Positions 1 through 7,258 of a stretch of DNA of 11,769 nt are shown here, in pieces. This DNA is from Verrucomicrobiota bacterium (GTDB lineage Bacteria; Verrucomicrobiota; Verrucomicrobiia; Limisphaerales; UBA9464), in the NCBI GenBank assembly GCA_025354845.1, contig JANXMD010000459.1, positions 1 to 11,769 of the forward strand, in the 5' to 3' direction. The notes under the pieces were generated by a model. It was not told the DNA's origin. It was given only the letters and a program-made list of their open reading frames with translations, and did not search any database. The position numbers and the translations under genes are program-made. Numbering within the stretch: position 1 is the first letter of the stretch; every line of letters begins with the position of its first letter.

Positions 1-47
1 GCCGATGGTAGTACATGTATAGCTTGTGCGAGAGTAGGTTGCCGCCT
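1..47 (+). rRNA. rrf: 5S ribosomal RNA, 3' end (5' part outside window)
   Basis: The first bases match the conserved 3' third of bacterial 5S rRNA: GCCGATGGTAGT, a variable helix, then GCGAGAGTAGG, in the same order and spacing as in E. coli 5S. The closing TGCCGCC would be the 3' strand of the terminal helix, but its partner lies before the window. The exact 3' end is estimated to within a few bases. An intrinsic terminator follows directly, so this is the end of an rRNA operon transcribed into the window. Confidence 0.88.
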
Positions 48-54
48 TCCCTTT

Positions 55-92
55 AAAACCCCGCCTGAGGTCACTCCTCAGACGGGGTTTTT
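55..92 (+). terminator. Intrinsic terminator of the rRNA operon
   Basis: A 16-bp stem with one C/A mismatch (64/82) pairs positions 55-70 with 76-91 around the 5-nt loop TCACT. It has a CCCCG/CGGGG core flanked by A4 and T5 tracts. It lies just after the 5S rRNA end, as expected for an rrn terminator. The A tract upstream means it could also work on the minus strand. Confidence 0.9.
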
Positions 93-209
93 CTGCTTTA
101 AAGTCCCCAAAAAACCATCGGGAATGGGGGGGATTCGGGAACAGAAATCGAGGGGCCCCGCGACGCTATGCATTTGGAATGTGTCCTCCCCAGCTTCAAC
201 GCTCCCTGA

Positions 210-773
210 TTGAATAATGGAGTGACGCGGTTACCCCGATCCTTCTACAACCGAGATACGGTGACGGTTGCGCGGGAGTTGCTGGGAAAGCTTCTGGTTC
301 ACGAGACGGATTCCCTGAATTGCGTTGGCCGCATTGTGGAAGTTGAGGCGTATCTCGGAAGCCACGATCGAGCGGCGCACTCTTCCAAAGGGCTGACACC
401 TCGAACCCGGATCCTATTTGGCCCCCCCGGCTATGCCTACGTGTACCGGATCTATGGCATTCACCATTGCATGAATGTCGTGACCGAGCCCGAGTGCATC
501 GGGGCGGCCGTGTTGATCCGGGCGGTGGAGCCAGTGGCCGGGATTCTCCGTCGCACTTGTGGCCCGGGCTTGCTGTGTGCCGCAATGGGGATCGACCTTC
601 GGGTCAATGGTTGTGATTTGGAGACCGGTCCGGTAGGTGTCGTGGATTCGGGTGAGCCCGCGCCGCCGCGGGTGGTTCGGCGTCCCCGAATCGGAGTGGA
701 GTACGCCGGCTCCTGGGCGCGACGCTTGCTGCGCTTCTACCTCCCGGGAAATCCCCATGTGTCGCGTCCCTAA
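210..773 (+). CDS. 3-methyladenine DNA glycosylase (AAG/MPG family)
   Basis: Base-excision repair glycosylase of the AAG/MPG family, which removes alkylated purines such as 3-methyladenine from DNA in the cytoplasm. At 187 aa it is near the usual bacterial length of about 190-210. The active-site block RIVEVEAYLG (residues 41-50) carries the expected catalytic glutamate (E46) and intercalating tyrosine (Y48). It is followed by DRAAHSSKGLTPRT, then FGPPGYAYVYRIYGIHHCMNVV and LIRAVEP, all family hallmarks. A GPGxLC block and NG.DL motif follow; the family usually has K where this has L. The TTG at 210 is the longest start; a GTG at 222 (residue 5) is equally plausible, and neither has a Shine-Dalgarno. 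It stands alone after the rRNA operon terminator. Confidence 0.92.
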   Translation: MNNGVTRLPRSFYNRDTVTVARELLGKLLVHETDSLNCVGRIVEVEAYLGSHDRAAHSSKGLTPRTRILFGPPGYAYVYRIYGIHHCMNVVTEPECIGAAVLIRAVEPVAGILRRTCGPGLLCAAMGIDLRVNGCDLETGPVGVVDSGEPAPPRVVRRPRIGVEYAGSWARRLLRFYLPGNPHVSRP

Positions 774-848
774 CCCTCGGAAACTGGCTTGCCCGTGCGG
801 ACGGACTCACGTTGAATCCCTCCCAGTCAACCCCTGTTCGTTTCTCCC

Positions 849-1688
849 ATGAATCTTCGTTCACTCCGAGTTTCGGCCGCTCTTTTTCTGGCCGCCTGCA
901 CTGCCTTTTCCAGCCACGCCGAGGGTCTTGCGGATCGCGTTGCGGTCCAGACCTGGACGCTTCGGAACCTGAAGTTTGATGAGGTTGTCGCGTTTGCGAA
1001 GGCGCATGGAATCAAGGATCTGCAGCTGATCCCCAACCATCTCGACTACAAGAAGGAGTCGAAGGAGGAGCTGGCCCGCAAGAAGGGCGTCCTCGAAGCC
1101 AATGGGCTGACGGCCTACACCTACGGCGTCGCCGGCACCTCTCTCAACAAGGAGGAGAACCGCCAGCTGTTTGAATTCGCCAAATTCATGGGCATGAAGC
1201 TGATCGTCGTGGAGCCCGGTGACTTCAAGATCTGGGACAATCTCGAAGAGCTCGCCAAGGAGTACGACATCAAGGTCGCGGTTCACAATCACGGCATCAA
1301 GTCGACCTACGGGAATCCGGCCACCGTGAAGAACATTCTCCAACATCGCGATGCGCGCCTGGGTGTGTGCATGGATATTGGCTGGATCACCTCGGCCAAT
1401 TTCGACGCCGCAAAAGTCTTCAAGGAATACAACGGTCGTGTGTTCGACCTGCATCTCAAGGATAAGCACATTGAGAAGGTGAAGGCCGGGGATGATGTCT
1501 CGTTCGATACCGAGATCGGGACCGGCGATGCGAATCTCAAGGGGCTCTTCAAGGTACTTCGGGAGAGCAACTATCAGGGGCGTTTGGCGATCGAAACCGA
1601 CAGTCAGGACTTCGCACGTAATCCGGCACCCTTTGTCGATAACGCCAAGAAATTCGTCGCGGAGCAGGATGCAGCCGTGACTCGCTGA
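849..1688 (+). CDS. Exported sugar phosphate isomerase/epimerase-like TIM-barrel protein
   Basis: 279-aa member of the xylose isomerase-like/AP endonuclease 2 TIM-barrel superfamily. The fold is suggested by the regular alternation of strands such as IKDLQL, LTAYTYGV, KLIVVEPGD, KVAVHNHG and LGVCMDIGW. Candidate metal ligands at strand ends are E122, D176, H202 (DLHLKD) and E249 (AIETD), with H146/H148 in the HNHG motif. The N-terminus is a secretion signal: basic MNLRSLR, a hydrophobic stretch, then either a lipobox LAAC (Cys17) or signal peptidase I cleavage after SSHA (residue 24). Such exported sugar-isomerase-like proteins are common in Verrucomicrobiota and Planctomycetota and are usually linked to carbohydrate metabolism; the substrate cannot be read here. 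A strong terminator follows. Confidence 0.85.
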   Translation: MNLRSLRVSAALFLAACTAFSSHAEGLADRVAVQTWTLRNLKFDEVVAFAKAHGIKDLQLIPNHLDYKKESKEELARKKGVLEANGLTAYTYGVAGTSLNKEENRQLFEFAKFMGMKLIVVEPGDFKIWDNLEELAKEYDIKVAVHNHGIKSTYGNPATVKNILQHRDARLGVCMDIGWITSANFDAAKVFKEYNGRVFDLHLKDKHIEKVKAGDDVSFDTEIGTGDANLKGLFKVLRESNYQGRLAIETDSQDFARNPAPFVDNAKKFVAEQDAAVTR

Positions 1689-1717
1689 TCGGGCGCATCA
1701 GACGGAGTTGGCCAAAG

Positions 1718-1748
1718 AAAACCGCCCCGGGAATTCCGGGGCGGTTTT
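1718..1748. terminator. Bidirectional intrinsic terminator between convergent genes
   Basis: Perfect 13-bp inverted repeat: AAAACCGCCCCGG (1718-1730), loop GAATT, CCGGGGCGGTTTT (1736-1748). The stem has A4 on one side and T4 on the other, with a further T5 at 1751-1755. It lies between the stop of the sugar isomerase-like gene (1688) and the stop of thrC (1783, minus strand), so it can serve both. Confidence 0.93.
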
Positions 1749-1782
1749 GCTTTTTGAAGTGAGCCCCAGCAGTCCGTGAGGT

Positions 1783-2856
1783 TCAGAAGCCGAGCGCACC
1801 GAGGACGGCTTCCTTGCTCGCGGCGACCTCGATCGGAATGATTCCGCTGACTCGGATGGCCGTGTCTGGGTCCTTGAGACCGTGCCCGGTCATGGTGGCC
1901 GTGATGAGACTGCCCGCCGGGATTTCGCCGGCACGCACGGCGAGAATGAGGCCGGCGAGCGGGGCGGCGCAGGCGGGTTCGACGAACACGCCCTCGGTGC
2001 GGGCCAGCAGGGAATAGGCTTCGAGAATTTGCTCGTCGGTGACGCTGCGGATTGATCCGCCGGATTCCGAGGCGGCGTCCATCGCGCCCTGCCAACTGGC
2101 GGGGTTGCCAATGCGGATCGCGGTGGCGACGGTCTCTGGTTTTTCAACCGGATAGCCGAGAACCAGAGGGGCGGCTCCGGCCGCTTGCCAACCCATCATT
2201 CTGGGCAGCGTGTCCGACAGACCCGCATTGGCGTATTCTTTGAAGCCACGCCAGTAGGCGGTGATGTTGCCGGCGTTGCCGACGGGCAGGAAATGGAAGT
2301 CCGGGGCGTCACCGAGTACATCGCAGATTTCGAATGCGGCGGTCTTCTGTCCCTCGATGCGGACTGGATTGACGCTGTTCACCACCTCGGCGATGCCGGT
2401 TTCCCCAAGTTCGCGAACGATCCGGAGGGCGTCGTCGAAGTTGCCATCAATACTGATCGCCTTCGCCCCGTACATCAGGGCCTGGGCCATCTTGCCGAGC
2501 GCGATTTTTCCCTTGGGGAGAAGGACCACGGACTGCATTCCGGCGCGTGCGGCGTACGCGGCGGCGGCGGCGCTGGTGTTCCCGGTGCTGGCGCAGACCA
2601 CCACTTTCGCCCCCCGCTCTGCGGCTTTTGAAACCGCGAGGGTCATGCCGCGATCCTTGAACGAGCAGGTCGGATTTAACGCCTCGTATTTGAGAAACAG
2701 ATCGAATTTGCCACCGATCTTCTCCACGAATCGCGGTACGGGAATCAGCGGCGTGTTGCCTTCCAGCAGGGTGATCACCGGCGTCTGGTCGGTGACCGGA
2801 AGGAAGGAGGCGTAGCGCCGGATGACTCCGGGCCAGGATTTGTTCGGACTGCTCAT
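1783..2856 (-). CDS. thrC: Threonine synthase
   Basis: PLP-dependent enzyme converting O-phosphohomoserine to threonine, the last step of threonine synthesis. It has 357 aa, the size of the short threonine synthase class. Seen: substrate region EGNTPLIPVPRF (32-43), PLP lysine K67 in TCSFKDRGM, CASTGNTSAAAAAYAAR (88-104), phosphate-binding GNAGN (193-197), and a C-terminal TATMTGHGLKDP block (319-330). The frame stays open well upstream, but the ATG at 2856 was chosen because family similarity begins here and it lies 17 nt after the hom stop codon. It has no Shine-Dalgarno and is probably co-transcribed with hom, perhaps translationally coupled. Confidence 0.95.
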   Translation of the reverse strand: MSSPNKSWPGVIRRYASFLPVTDQTPVITLLEGNTPLIPVPRFVEKIGGKFDLFLKYEALNPTCSFKDRGMTLAVSKAAERGAKVVVCASTGNTSAAAAAYAARAGMQSVVLLPKGKIALGKMAQALMYGAKAISIDGNFDDALRIVRELGETGIAEVVNSVNPVRIEGQKTAAFEICDVLGDAPDFHFLPVGNAGNITAYWRGFKEYANAGLSDTLPRMMGWQAAGAAPLVLGYPVEKPETVATAIRIGNPASWQGAMDAASESGGSIRSVTDEQILEAYSLLARTEGVFVEPACAAPLAGLILAVRAGEIPAGSLITATMTGHGLKDPDTAIRVSGIIPIEVAASKEAVLGALGF

Positions 2857-2873
2857 GGACGGAAAGGGATGAA

Positions 2874-4220
2874 TTACTCGAACGTCTCGACGCGGATCAG
2901 CACGGGCTCGGCCCGAACCACTCGGAGGCGTGAGATCAGACGGAGGGCCTTTTGGATCGAGGCGTTGGGGGCATCGTGGATCATCAGGATGACGGGCACT
3001 GTTTCGCCCACGTGTCCCTCGGGCTGGATAATCGAGGAGATGCCGATTCCCGCCTTGGCTAACAGGGTGGAAATCCGGGCGAATACTCCCGGCTGGTCCA
3101 CGACTTCGAGACGCAGGTAATAGCGGGAGACGACTTCTTCCATCGGCACCACGCGGGAATCTGAGGAGTGCGCAACGAAGCAAGGAACCCGATCCACTGA
3201 GCCGTGTTTGAGGTCGAGTGCGGCATCGGCGAGATCGCTCAATACCGAGCTTGCGGTGGCGTCGGCACCTGCGCCGCGGCCATAGAACAGGGTGTCGCCC
3301 ACGATGTCGCCCCGCACCGAAATGGCGTTGAAGGCGTGGTTTACCGATGCCAACACATGGGCGTTGGGGACCAACGCGGGATACACGGCGACCTGGATGC
3401 GCGTTCCGCCTTCCCCGGCCGAGGTTTTCTTGCGGGTGGTGGTGGCCGGGCCAGGGACGGTTTTGATTACACCTAGCAGCTTGATGGTGTAACCGAGCTG
3501 GGCGGCAAACTGGATGTCGAGGCGGCTGATCTGACGAATGCCCTCGGTGTGAATGGATTTGGGGTCCACCCAGAATCCGTGGGCCAGCGAGGCCAGAATG
3601 CCGGTCTTGTGCGCGGCGTCGTGACCGTCCACGTCGAGCGACGGTTCGGCCTCGGCGTATCCGAGCCGCTGTGCCTCGGCAAGCACCTCCAAGAATTCGA
3701 TGCCCTCCAGCTTCATCCGGGTGAGGATGTAGTTGCAGGTGCCGTTGACGATGCCGGCCAGCGAGATCACGCGGTTCCCGACCAGCGATTCGCGGAGGAC
3801 CTTGATGATCGGAATGCCGCCGGCTACCGATGCCTCGTAGTAGAGGTTGGTACCATGTTTGGCGGCGGTGCGGAAGAGTTCGGGTCCGTGCGCCGAGAGG
3901 AGGGCCTTGTTGGCGGTGACCACCGGCTTCCCAAGTCTCAATGCCGTCAGGACCATGTCGCGTGCGGTGGTGGTGCCACCGGCGAGCTCGACGACGATTT
4001 GCACCTCCGGGTCTTCGACCACCGAACGCCAGTCATCAGTGAGAACCCCTTTCGGGAGCCCGAGATCGCGACTCTTCTTGAGCGATCGAACTGCGACGCG
4101 GCGAATGGAGAGTGCGACCCCGAGGCGTGACGCCATGAGGGAACCGTTGCGCCGGAGGGCGCGGATGACTCCGCCGCCGACCGTTCCGCCGCCAATGAGG
4201 CCAAGGTGGACCGTCTCCAT
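2874..4220 (-). CDS. hom: Homoserine dehydrogenase with C-terminal ACT domain
   Basis: Reduces aspartate semialdehyde to homoserine, the branch point to threonine and methionine. It has 448 aa, typical for the monofunctional enzyme with a regulatory ACT domain. Seen: Rossmann NAD(P) motif GLIGGGTVG (7-15), VVELAGG (76-82), VTANKALL (101-108, K105), AGIVNGTCNYILTRM (155-169), GYAEAEPSLDVDGHDAAHK (187-205, catalytic D201 and K205), then an ACT domain at about 366-440, which in this family binds threonine for feedback inhibition. A lysine- and glycine-rich insert at about 257-272 looks like a loop extension. The ATG at 4220 fits the first residue before the Rossmann strand; no other start codon lies in frame nearby. 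It heads the operon with thrC and is divergent from rimO. Confidence 0.95.
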   Translation of the reverse strand: METVHLGLIGGGTVGGGVIRALRRNGSLMASRLGVALSIRRVAVRSLKKSRDLGLPKGVLTDDWRSVVEDPEVQIVVELAGGTTTARDMVLTALRLGKPVVTANKALLSAHGPELFRTAAKHGTNLYYEASVAGGIPIIKVLRESLVGNRVISLAGIVNGTCNYILTRMKLEGIEFLEVLAEAQRLGYAEAEPSLDVDGHDAAHKTGILASLAHGFWVDPKSIHTEGIRQISRLDIQFAAQLGYTIKLLGVIKTVPGPATTTRKKTSAGEGGTRIQVAVYPALVPNAHVLASVNHAFNAISVRGDIVGDTLFYGRGAGADATASSVLSDLADAALDLKHGSVDRVPCFVAHSSDSRVVPMEEVVSRYYLRLEVVDQPGVFARISTLLAKAGIGISSIIQPEGHVGETVPVILMIHDAPNASIQKALRLISRLRVVRAEPVLIRVETFE

Positions 4221-4281
4221 ACGAAAGCCGCGAGGGTGACTTTCTCCCGGGGCCGGGACAACGCCTTTTTGCCGGAAAACA

Positions 4282-4294
4282 GGTTGATTCAACC
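4282..4294. promoter_or_regulatory. Perfect palindrome in the hom/rimO intergenic region
   Basis: GGTTGA-T-TCAACC is a perfect inverted repeat with a one-base centre, located 61 nt before the hom start and 62 nt before the rimO start. Its position between divergent genes makes it a candidate operator. No regulator is recognisable, and a 6-bp half-site can occur by chance. Confidence 0.3.
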
Positions 4295-4317
4295 CTACCC
4301 GCGGGCGGGGTCGGGCG

Positions 4318-4347
4318 TTGCGCGGAGCACGGGAGGACGGGTAGGTT
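4318..4347 (+). promoter_or_regulatory. Candidate promoter of rimO
   Basis: TTGCGC (4318-4323), 18-nt spacer, TAGGTT (4342-4347). The -10 ends 9 nt before the GTG start at 4357, so the transcript would start within a few bases of the start codon. The hexamers are moderate matches. Support comes mainly from the same arrangement at other genes in this window. Confidence 0.45.
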
Positions 4348-4356
4348 CGCGGGCCT

Positions 4357-6081
4357 GTGACCAAACCTGTGTCCACTGCCAAGCCCGCACCCGCTGTCGC
4401 CCCGCGCCGCGTGGGCCTAATTTCCCTCGGTTGTGCCAAGAATCTTGTCGATGCCGAGATCATGCTGGGGTCCCTCCTCAAGCTGGGGGTGGAGATCGTC
4501 AATGATCCCGCCCAGGCCGACGCGCTGATCGTCAATACGTGTTCGTTCATCGACGCCGCTCAGGAGGAGAGTGTCGACACCATCTTTGAATCGACCGAAT
4601 TCCGGTCCAAGGTTCGCCCCGGTCAGGCGGTGATCGTGTCGGGCTGCATGCCGCAGCGGTTTCGGGACGAGCTGCCCAAGTTGATGCCCGAGGTGGATCG
4701 CTTCATGGGCATCGATCAGGTCGAGCAGGTGGGCCAAATCGTGGAACAGGCCATCGCGTCCCGGGCAGCGAAGCTCCTCGCGGCGCCCCCCGCAAAGGGG
4801 CGCCAGCAGAAGCGCGAAGTGGCGTCACGCCTGGCCGAGATGGAAAAAGCCCGTGGCGGCCACGATCACGATCACGATCACGATCATGAGGAATCTCTTC
4901 GCGGGACGACTCGTTTCGGCAGCACCCGAAAGGTCATCGCGCTTCAGGCCGCTCCTCCGGCGGTGGATGTCACGGTGCGACCGAAATACATCCCGCAGTT
5001 TGAGACGCCGCGATTCCGGCTGACCCCGAAGCATCTCGCCTATGTGAAGATTGCCGAGGGCTGCAATCACCCGTGCAGCTTCTGCATCATTCCGCGGATG
5101 CGTGGATCGCATCGCAGCCGAACCCAGGCGGACATTGTGGCCGAGGCGCGCGCTCTCATCGCTTCGGGGGTCCGCGAGTTGAACCTGATTTCGCAGGACT
5201 CCACGTACTACGGACTCGACCTGCGACCGGGCCACACTCCCTCCATCGCCTCGCCGGCCAAGTTCACCGCCGCCACCCAGGCGCTGGCGGCTGATTCCAC
5301 GACGCTTTGCACGCTGTTGCGCGCGCTTAACGAGCTCAAGGGCAACTTCTGGATCCGACTGCTCTACACGCATCCGGCGCACTGGACCGACGAGCTGATC
5401 ACCACGATTCGTGAGTGCCGCAAGGTGGCGCGATACGTCGACATGCCGCTGCAGCACATCCATGACGACCTCCTCGCCCGCATGCGTCGCGAGACCAGCG
5501 GCGAGTACATCCGCAACCTGATTGCCCGCATTCGGGACGGGATTCCGGGGATCGCGCTCCGTACGACCTTCATCGTTGGGTTTCCCGGCGAGACAGAGGC
5601 GCATTTTGAGACGCTCCTCGACTTCATCCGCACCACCCGCTTTGAGCGATTGGGCATCTTCGCCTATTCGCAGGAGGATGGGACGATTGCCGGCAAGATG
5701 GCGCAGCAGCTCACGCCCGCAAAACGCCAGAAGCGTCGGGAGCGCGCCATGGCCGCGCAGCACGAGGTGGCAGTGCAGGTGGCGGAATCCTTTGTGGGTC
5801 GCACGCTCAAGGTGCTGGTCGAGGGCGAGGCGACGGCCCGGCAGATTGAGGCGGCGCGCGTTCAATCCTGGGAGCATGGCCTGATGCGCTCGGCGGCCGG
5901 TGCCAGCAAGACCGGGAAGACGAAGGCGCCGGCCGGAAAACTCCTGGTGGCCCGTGGTGAGGCGGATGCTCCGGACATTGACGGCCGCGTCTACATTCGA
6001 GGACAGCTTCCCATTGGTCGATTTGCCAAGGTTCGCATCGTCGGTCACACCGACTACGACCTGATCGCCGAGCCGGTCTGA
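4357..6081 (+). CDS. rimO: Ribosomal protein S12 methylthiotransferase RimO, enlarged
   Basis: Radical SAM enzyme that adds a methylthio group to an aspartate of ribosomal protein S12. The UPF0004 domain has the three cluster-binding cysteines C26 (SLGCAKNLVDAE), C62 (VNTCSFIDAAQEESVDTI) and C97 (SGCMPQR). The radical SAM motif is CNHPCSFC (C236, C240, C243), followed by IPRMRGSHRSR; the C-terminus (TRAM region) ends KVRIVGHTDYDLIAE. At 574 aa it is about 130 residues longer than the usual 430-450. Extra sequence sits at about 142-205 (with H169-H177 alternating His-Asp), 289-315 and 512-531. GTG 4357 is the probable start, supported by the candidate promoter; GTG at residue 5 or 19 is possible. 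The only SD-like element, GGGAGG, is 20 nt upstream. Confidence 0.94.
   Translation: MTKPVSTAKPAPAVAPRRVGLISLGCAKNLVDAEIMLGSLLKLGVEIVNDPAQADALIVNTCSFIDAAQEESVDTIFESTEFRSKVRPGQAVIVSGCMPQRFRDELPKLMPEVDRFMGIDQVEQVGQIVEQAIASRAAKLLAAPPAKGRQQKREVASRLAEMEKARGGHDHDHDHDHEESLRGTTRFGSTRKVIALQAAPPAVDVTVRPKYIPQFETPRFRLTPKHLAYVKIAEGCNHPCSFCIIPRMRGSHRSRTQADIVAEARALIASGVRELNLISQDSTYYGLDLRPGHTPSIASPAKFTAATQALAADSTTLCTLLRALNELKGNFWIRLLYTHPAHWTDELITTIRECRKVARYVDMPLQHIHDDLLARMRRETSGEYIRNLIARIRDGIPGIALRTTFIVGFPGETEAHFETLLDFIRTTRFERLGIFAYSQEDGTIAGKMAQQLTPAKRQKRRERAMAAQHEVAVQVAESFVGRTLKVLVEGEATARQIEAARVQSWEHGLMRSAAGASKTGKTKAPAGKLLVARGEADAPDIDGRVYIRGQLPIGRFAKVRIVGHTDYDLIAEPV
4861..4887 (+). repeat. Hexanucleotide tandem repeat inside rimO (His-Asp run)
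   Basis: Four tandem copies of CACGAT followed by CAT encode H169-D-H-D-H-D-H-D-H177. The repeat is in frame, so copy-number changes would keep the gene intact. It lies in the extra linker between the UPF0004 and radical SAM domains. Such a run could bind metal ions, but nothing here shows that it does. Confidence 0.9.
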
Positions 6082-6121
6082 ATGGAGGCCGTCCGGTTTT
6101 GATTCCCGAGGGTTGCGTCCG

Positions 6122-6150
6122 TTGACGCCCGTGGGATCGCGGCCTACGGT
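6122..6150 (+). promoter_or_regulatory. Promoter of the A-type Fe-S carrier gene (leaderless)
   Basis: TTGACG (6122-6127), 17-nt spacer, TACGGT (6145-6150). The -10 is followed by exactly 7 nt and then the ATG at 6158, so transcription should begin at or next to the start codon. The same TACGGT hexamer recurs at 9646-9651. Confidence 0.65.
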
Positions 6151-6157
6151 GGCGGCA

Positions 6158-6562
6158 ATGATCGCAGGAAAAATCGGCGCCAACGGCGTCAAGGCAACTC
6201 CTACCGCTGCCCCGGGCTTCCGCACCGGGGATGAGCGGTTGATCAAGCTCACGGAGAGTGCGGGACGCAAGGTGTCCACGTTGTTGGGCAAACAGGGGCG
6301 TCCCCAGGGCGTGCTCCGTGTTGCGGTGGTGGGCGGGGGCTGCTCCGGCTTGCAGTACAAGATGGACTTGCAGGATCAACCCCAGAACCGGGACATCCTC
6401 GTCGAGAGTGCCGGAGTGCGTGTGGTGGTCGATCCCAAGAGCGCCCTGTACGTCACCGGCAGCGAGCTGGACTACGTCGATGCCCTCACCGAGGGCGGGT
6501 TCAAGGTGAAGAATCCCAACGCTGCCACCAGTTGTTCCTGTGGCGAGAGTTTCAGCGCGTGA
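6158..6562 (+). CDS. A-type iron-sulfur cluster carrier (IscA/ErpA/HesB family)
   Basis: Small Fe-S cluster carrier that passes clusters to apoproteins. It has 134 aa; the conserved HesB domain starts near residue 29 (LIKLTESAGRKV), after a 25-30 residue Ala/Gly/Thr-rich extension not typical of the family. All three cluster-ligand cysteines are present: C62 in GGGCSGLQYKM, and C126 and C128 in SCSCGESF near the C-terminus; the 64-residue spacing equals that in E. coli IscA. The frame extends to a TTG at 6113, but that would overlap the promoter, so the ATG 7 nt after the -10 is preferred. hscB lies 51 nt downstream, pointing to Fe-S assembly. IscA, ErpA and SufA cannot be told apart from sequence alone. 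Confidence 0.92.
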   Translation: MIAGKIGANGVKATPTAAPGFRTGDERLIKLTESAGRKVSTLLGKQGRPQGVLRVAVVGGGCSGLQYKMDLQDQPQNRDILVESAGVRVVVDPKSALYVTGSELDYVDALTEGGFKVKNPNAATSCSCGESFSA

Positions 6563-6613
6563 GTCGGCGAGAATGGTGGGTGCCGGCCACCGGCTTCTGG
6601 ATTGGGTTCTCCG

Positions 6614-7240
6614 ATGACCGACTGTTTTGAACTGCTCTCCGAGCCACGGCGGCCGTGGCTGGATGACGACGCGCTCAAATCACGATTTCTCGAACGCTCG
6701 GGACCGGTTCATCCGGATCGCGTTCACGCCGCCCCGCAGCAGGAGCGCGACGCGGCGACGTCCCGTTACGCCGATTTGAACGCCGCCTACAACCGGTTGC
6801 GTGAGCCGCGGGACCGCCTCTTGCATCTACTCGAACTGGAGTCCGGATCCGCTCCGGGTGACATCCAGCGCATTCCGCCTGGCACCATGGATCTCTTTGT
6901 TGAGATCGGTCAGGCGTGCCGCGATTGCGACGCCTTTCTCACTTCACGATCCGGCCCGCCGACCACTTCCCCGATGCTCAAACTCAAGGCCATGCGTGAA
7001 GGTCTCGAATGGAGCGGTCGGGTGGATGCACTGCGCGACAAGGTGCTCGCGATGCGATCGGTACTCGCGTCTGAACTCCAATCGATGAATGCCAAGTGGG
7101 AGCAGGCACCGCCGGTGGGAGATCCCACCCGCGGTGCCGCCTTGCCGCTGGAACGTCTGGAGCAGATCTACCGCTCCATGAGCTACGTCGCGCGCTGGAT
7201 GAGCCAGCTCGATGAACGGCGGGTGCAGCTCGCTTCCTGA
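6614..7240 (+). CDS. hscB: Fe-S protein assembly co-chaperone HscB (J-domain)
   Basis: J-domain co-chaperone that delivers the scaffold IscU to the Hsp70 chaperone HscA during Fe-S cluster transfer. It has 208 aa against about 170-200 in the family. The N-terminal J-domain (about 1-75) has the invariant HPD at residues 33-35 and the HscB-like YADLNAAYNRLREPRDRLLHLLEL helix region. The rest is predicted helical, matching the HscB C-terminal bundle that binds IscU. The start is ATG 6614; an in-frame TTG lies four codons upstream. It follows the A-type carrier gene by 51 nt, so the two are probably co-transcribed. No hscA or ferredoxin follows; the next gene is convergent and 18 nt away. Confidence 0.85.
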   Translation: MTDCFELLSEPRRPWLDDDALKSRFLERSGPVHPDRVHAAPQQERDAATSRYADLNAAYNRLREPRDRLLHLLELESGSAPGDIQRIPPGTMDLFVEIGQACRDCDAFLTSRSGPPTTSPMLKLKAMREGLEWSGRVDALRDKVLAMRSVLASELQSMNAKWEQAPPVGDPTRGAALPLERLEQIYRSMSYVARWMSQLDERRVQLAS

Positions 7241-7258
7241 GACGACCCGCGTCGGGTG

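Noticed and set aside
812..840. Promoter TTGAAT-17-TGTTCG for the exported isomerase-like gene
   Set aside because: The spacing (8 nt to ATG) would fit the leaderless pattern, but the -10 hexamer is too far from consensus to claim.
2857..3183. Upstream extension of thrC to 3183
   Set aside because: It would overlap the hom ACT domain almost entirely. Family similarity begins at the ATG at 2856.
4825..6360. Long minus-strand open frame of 511 codons opposite rimO
   Set aside because: It is a GC-driven shadow of rimO, with Arg/Gly-rich sequence and no recognisable domain.
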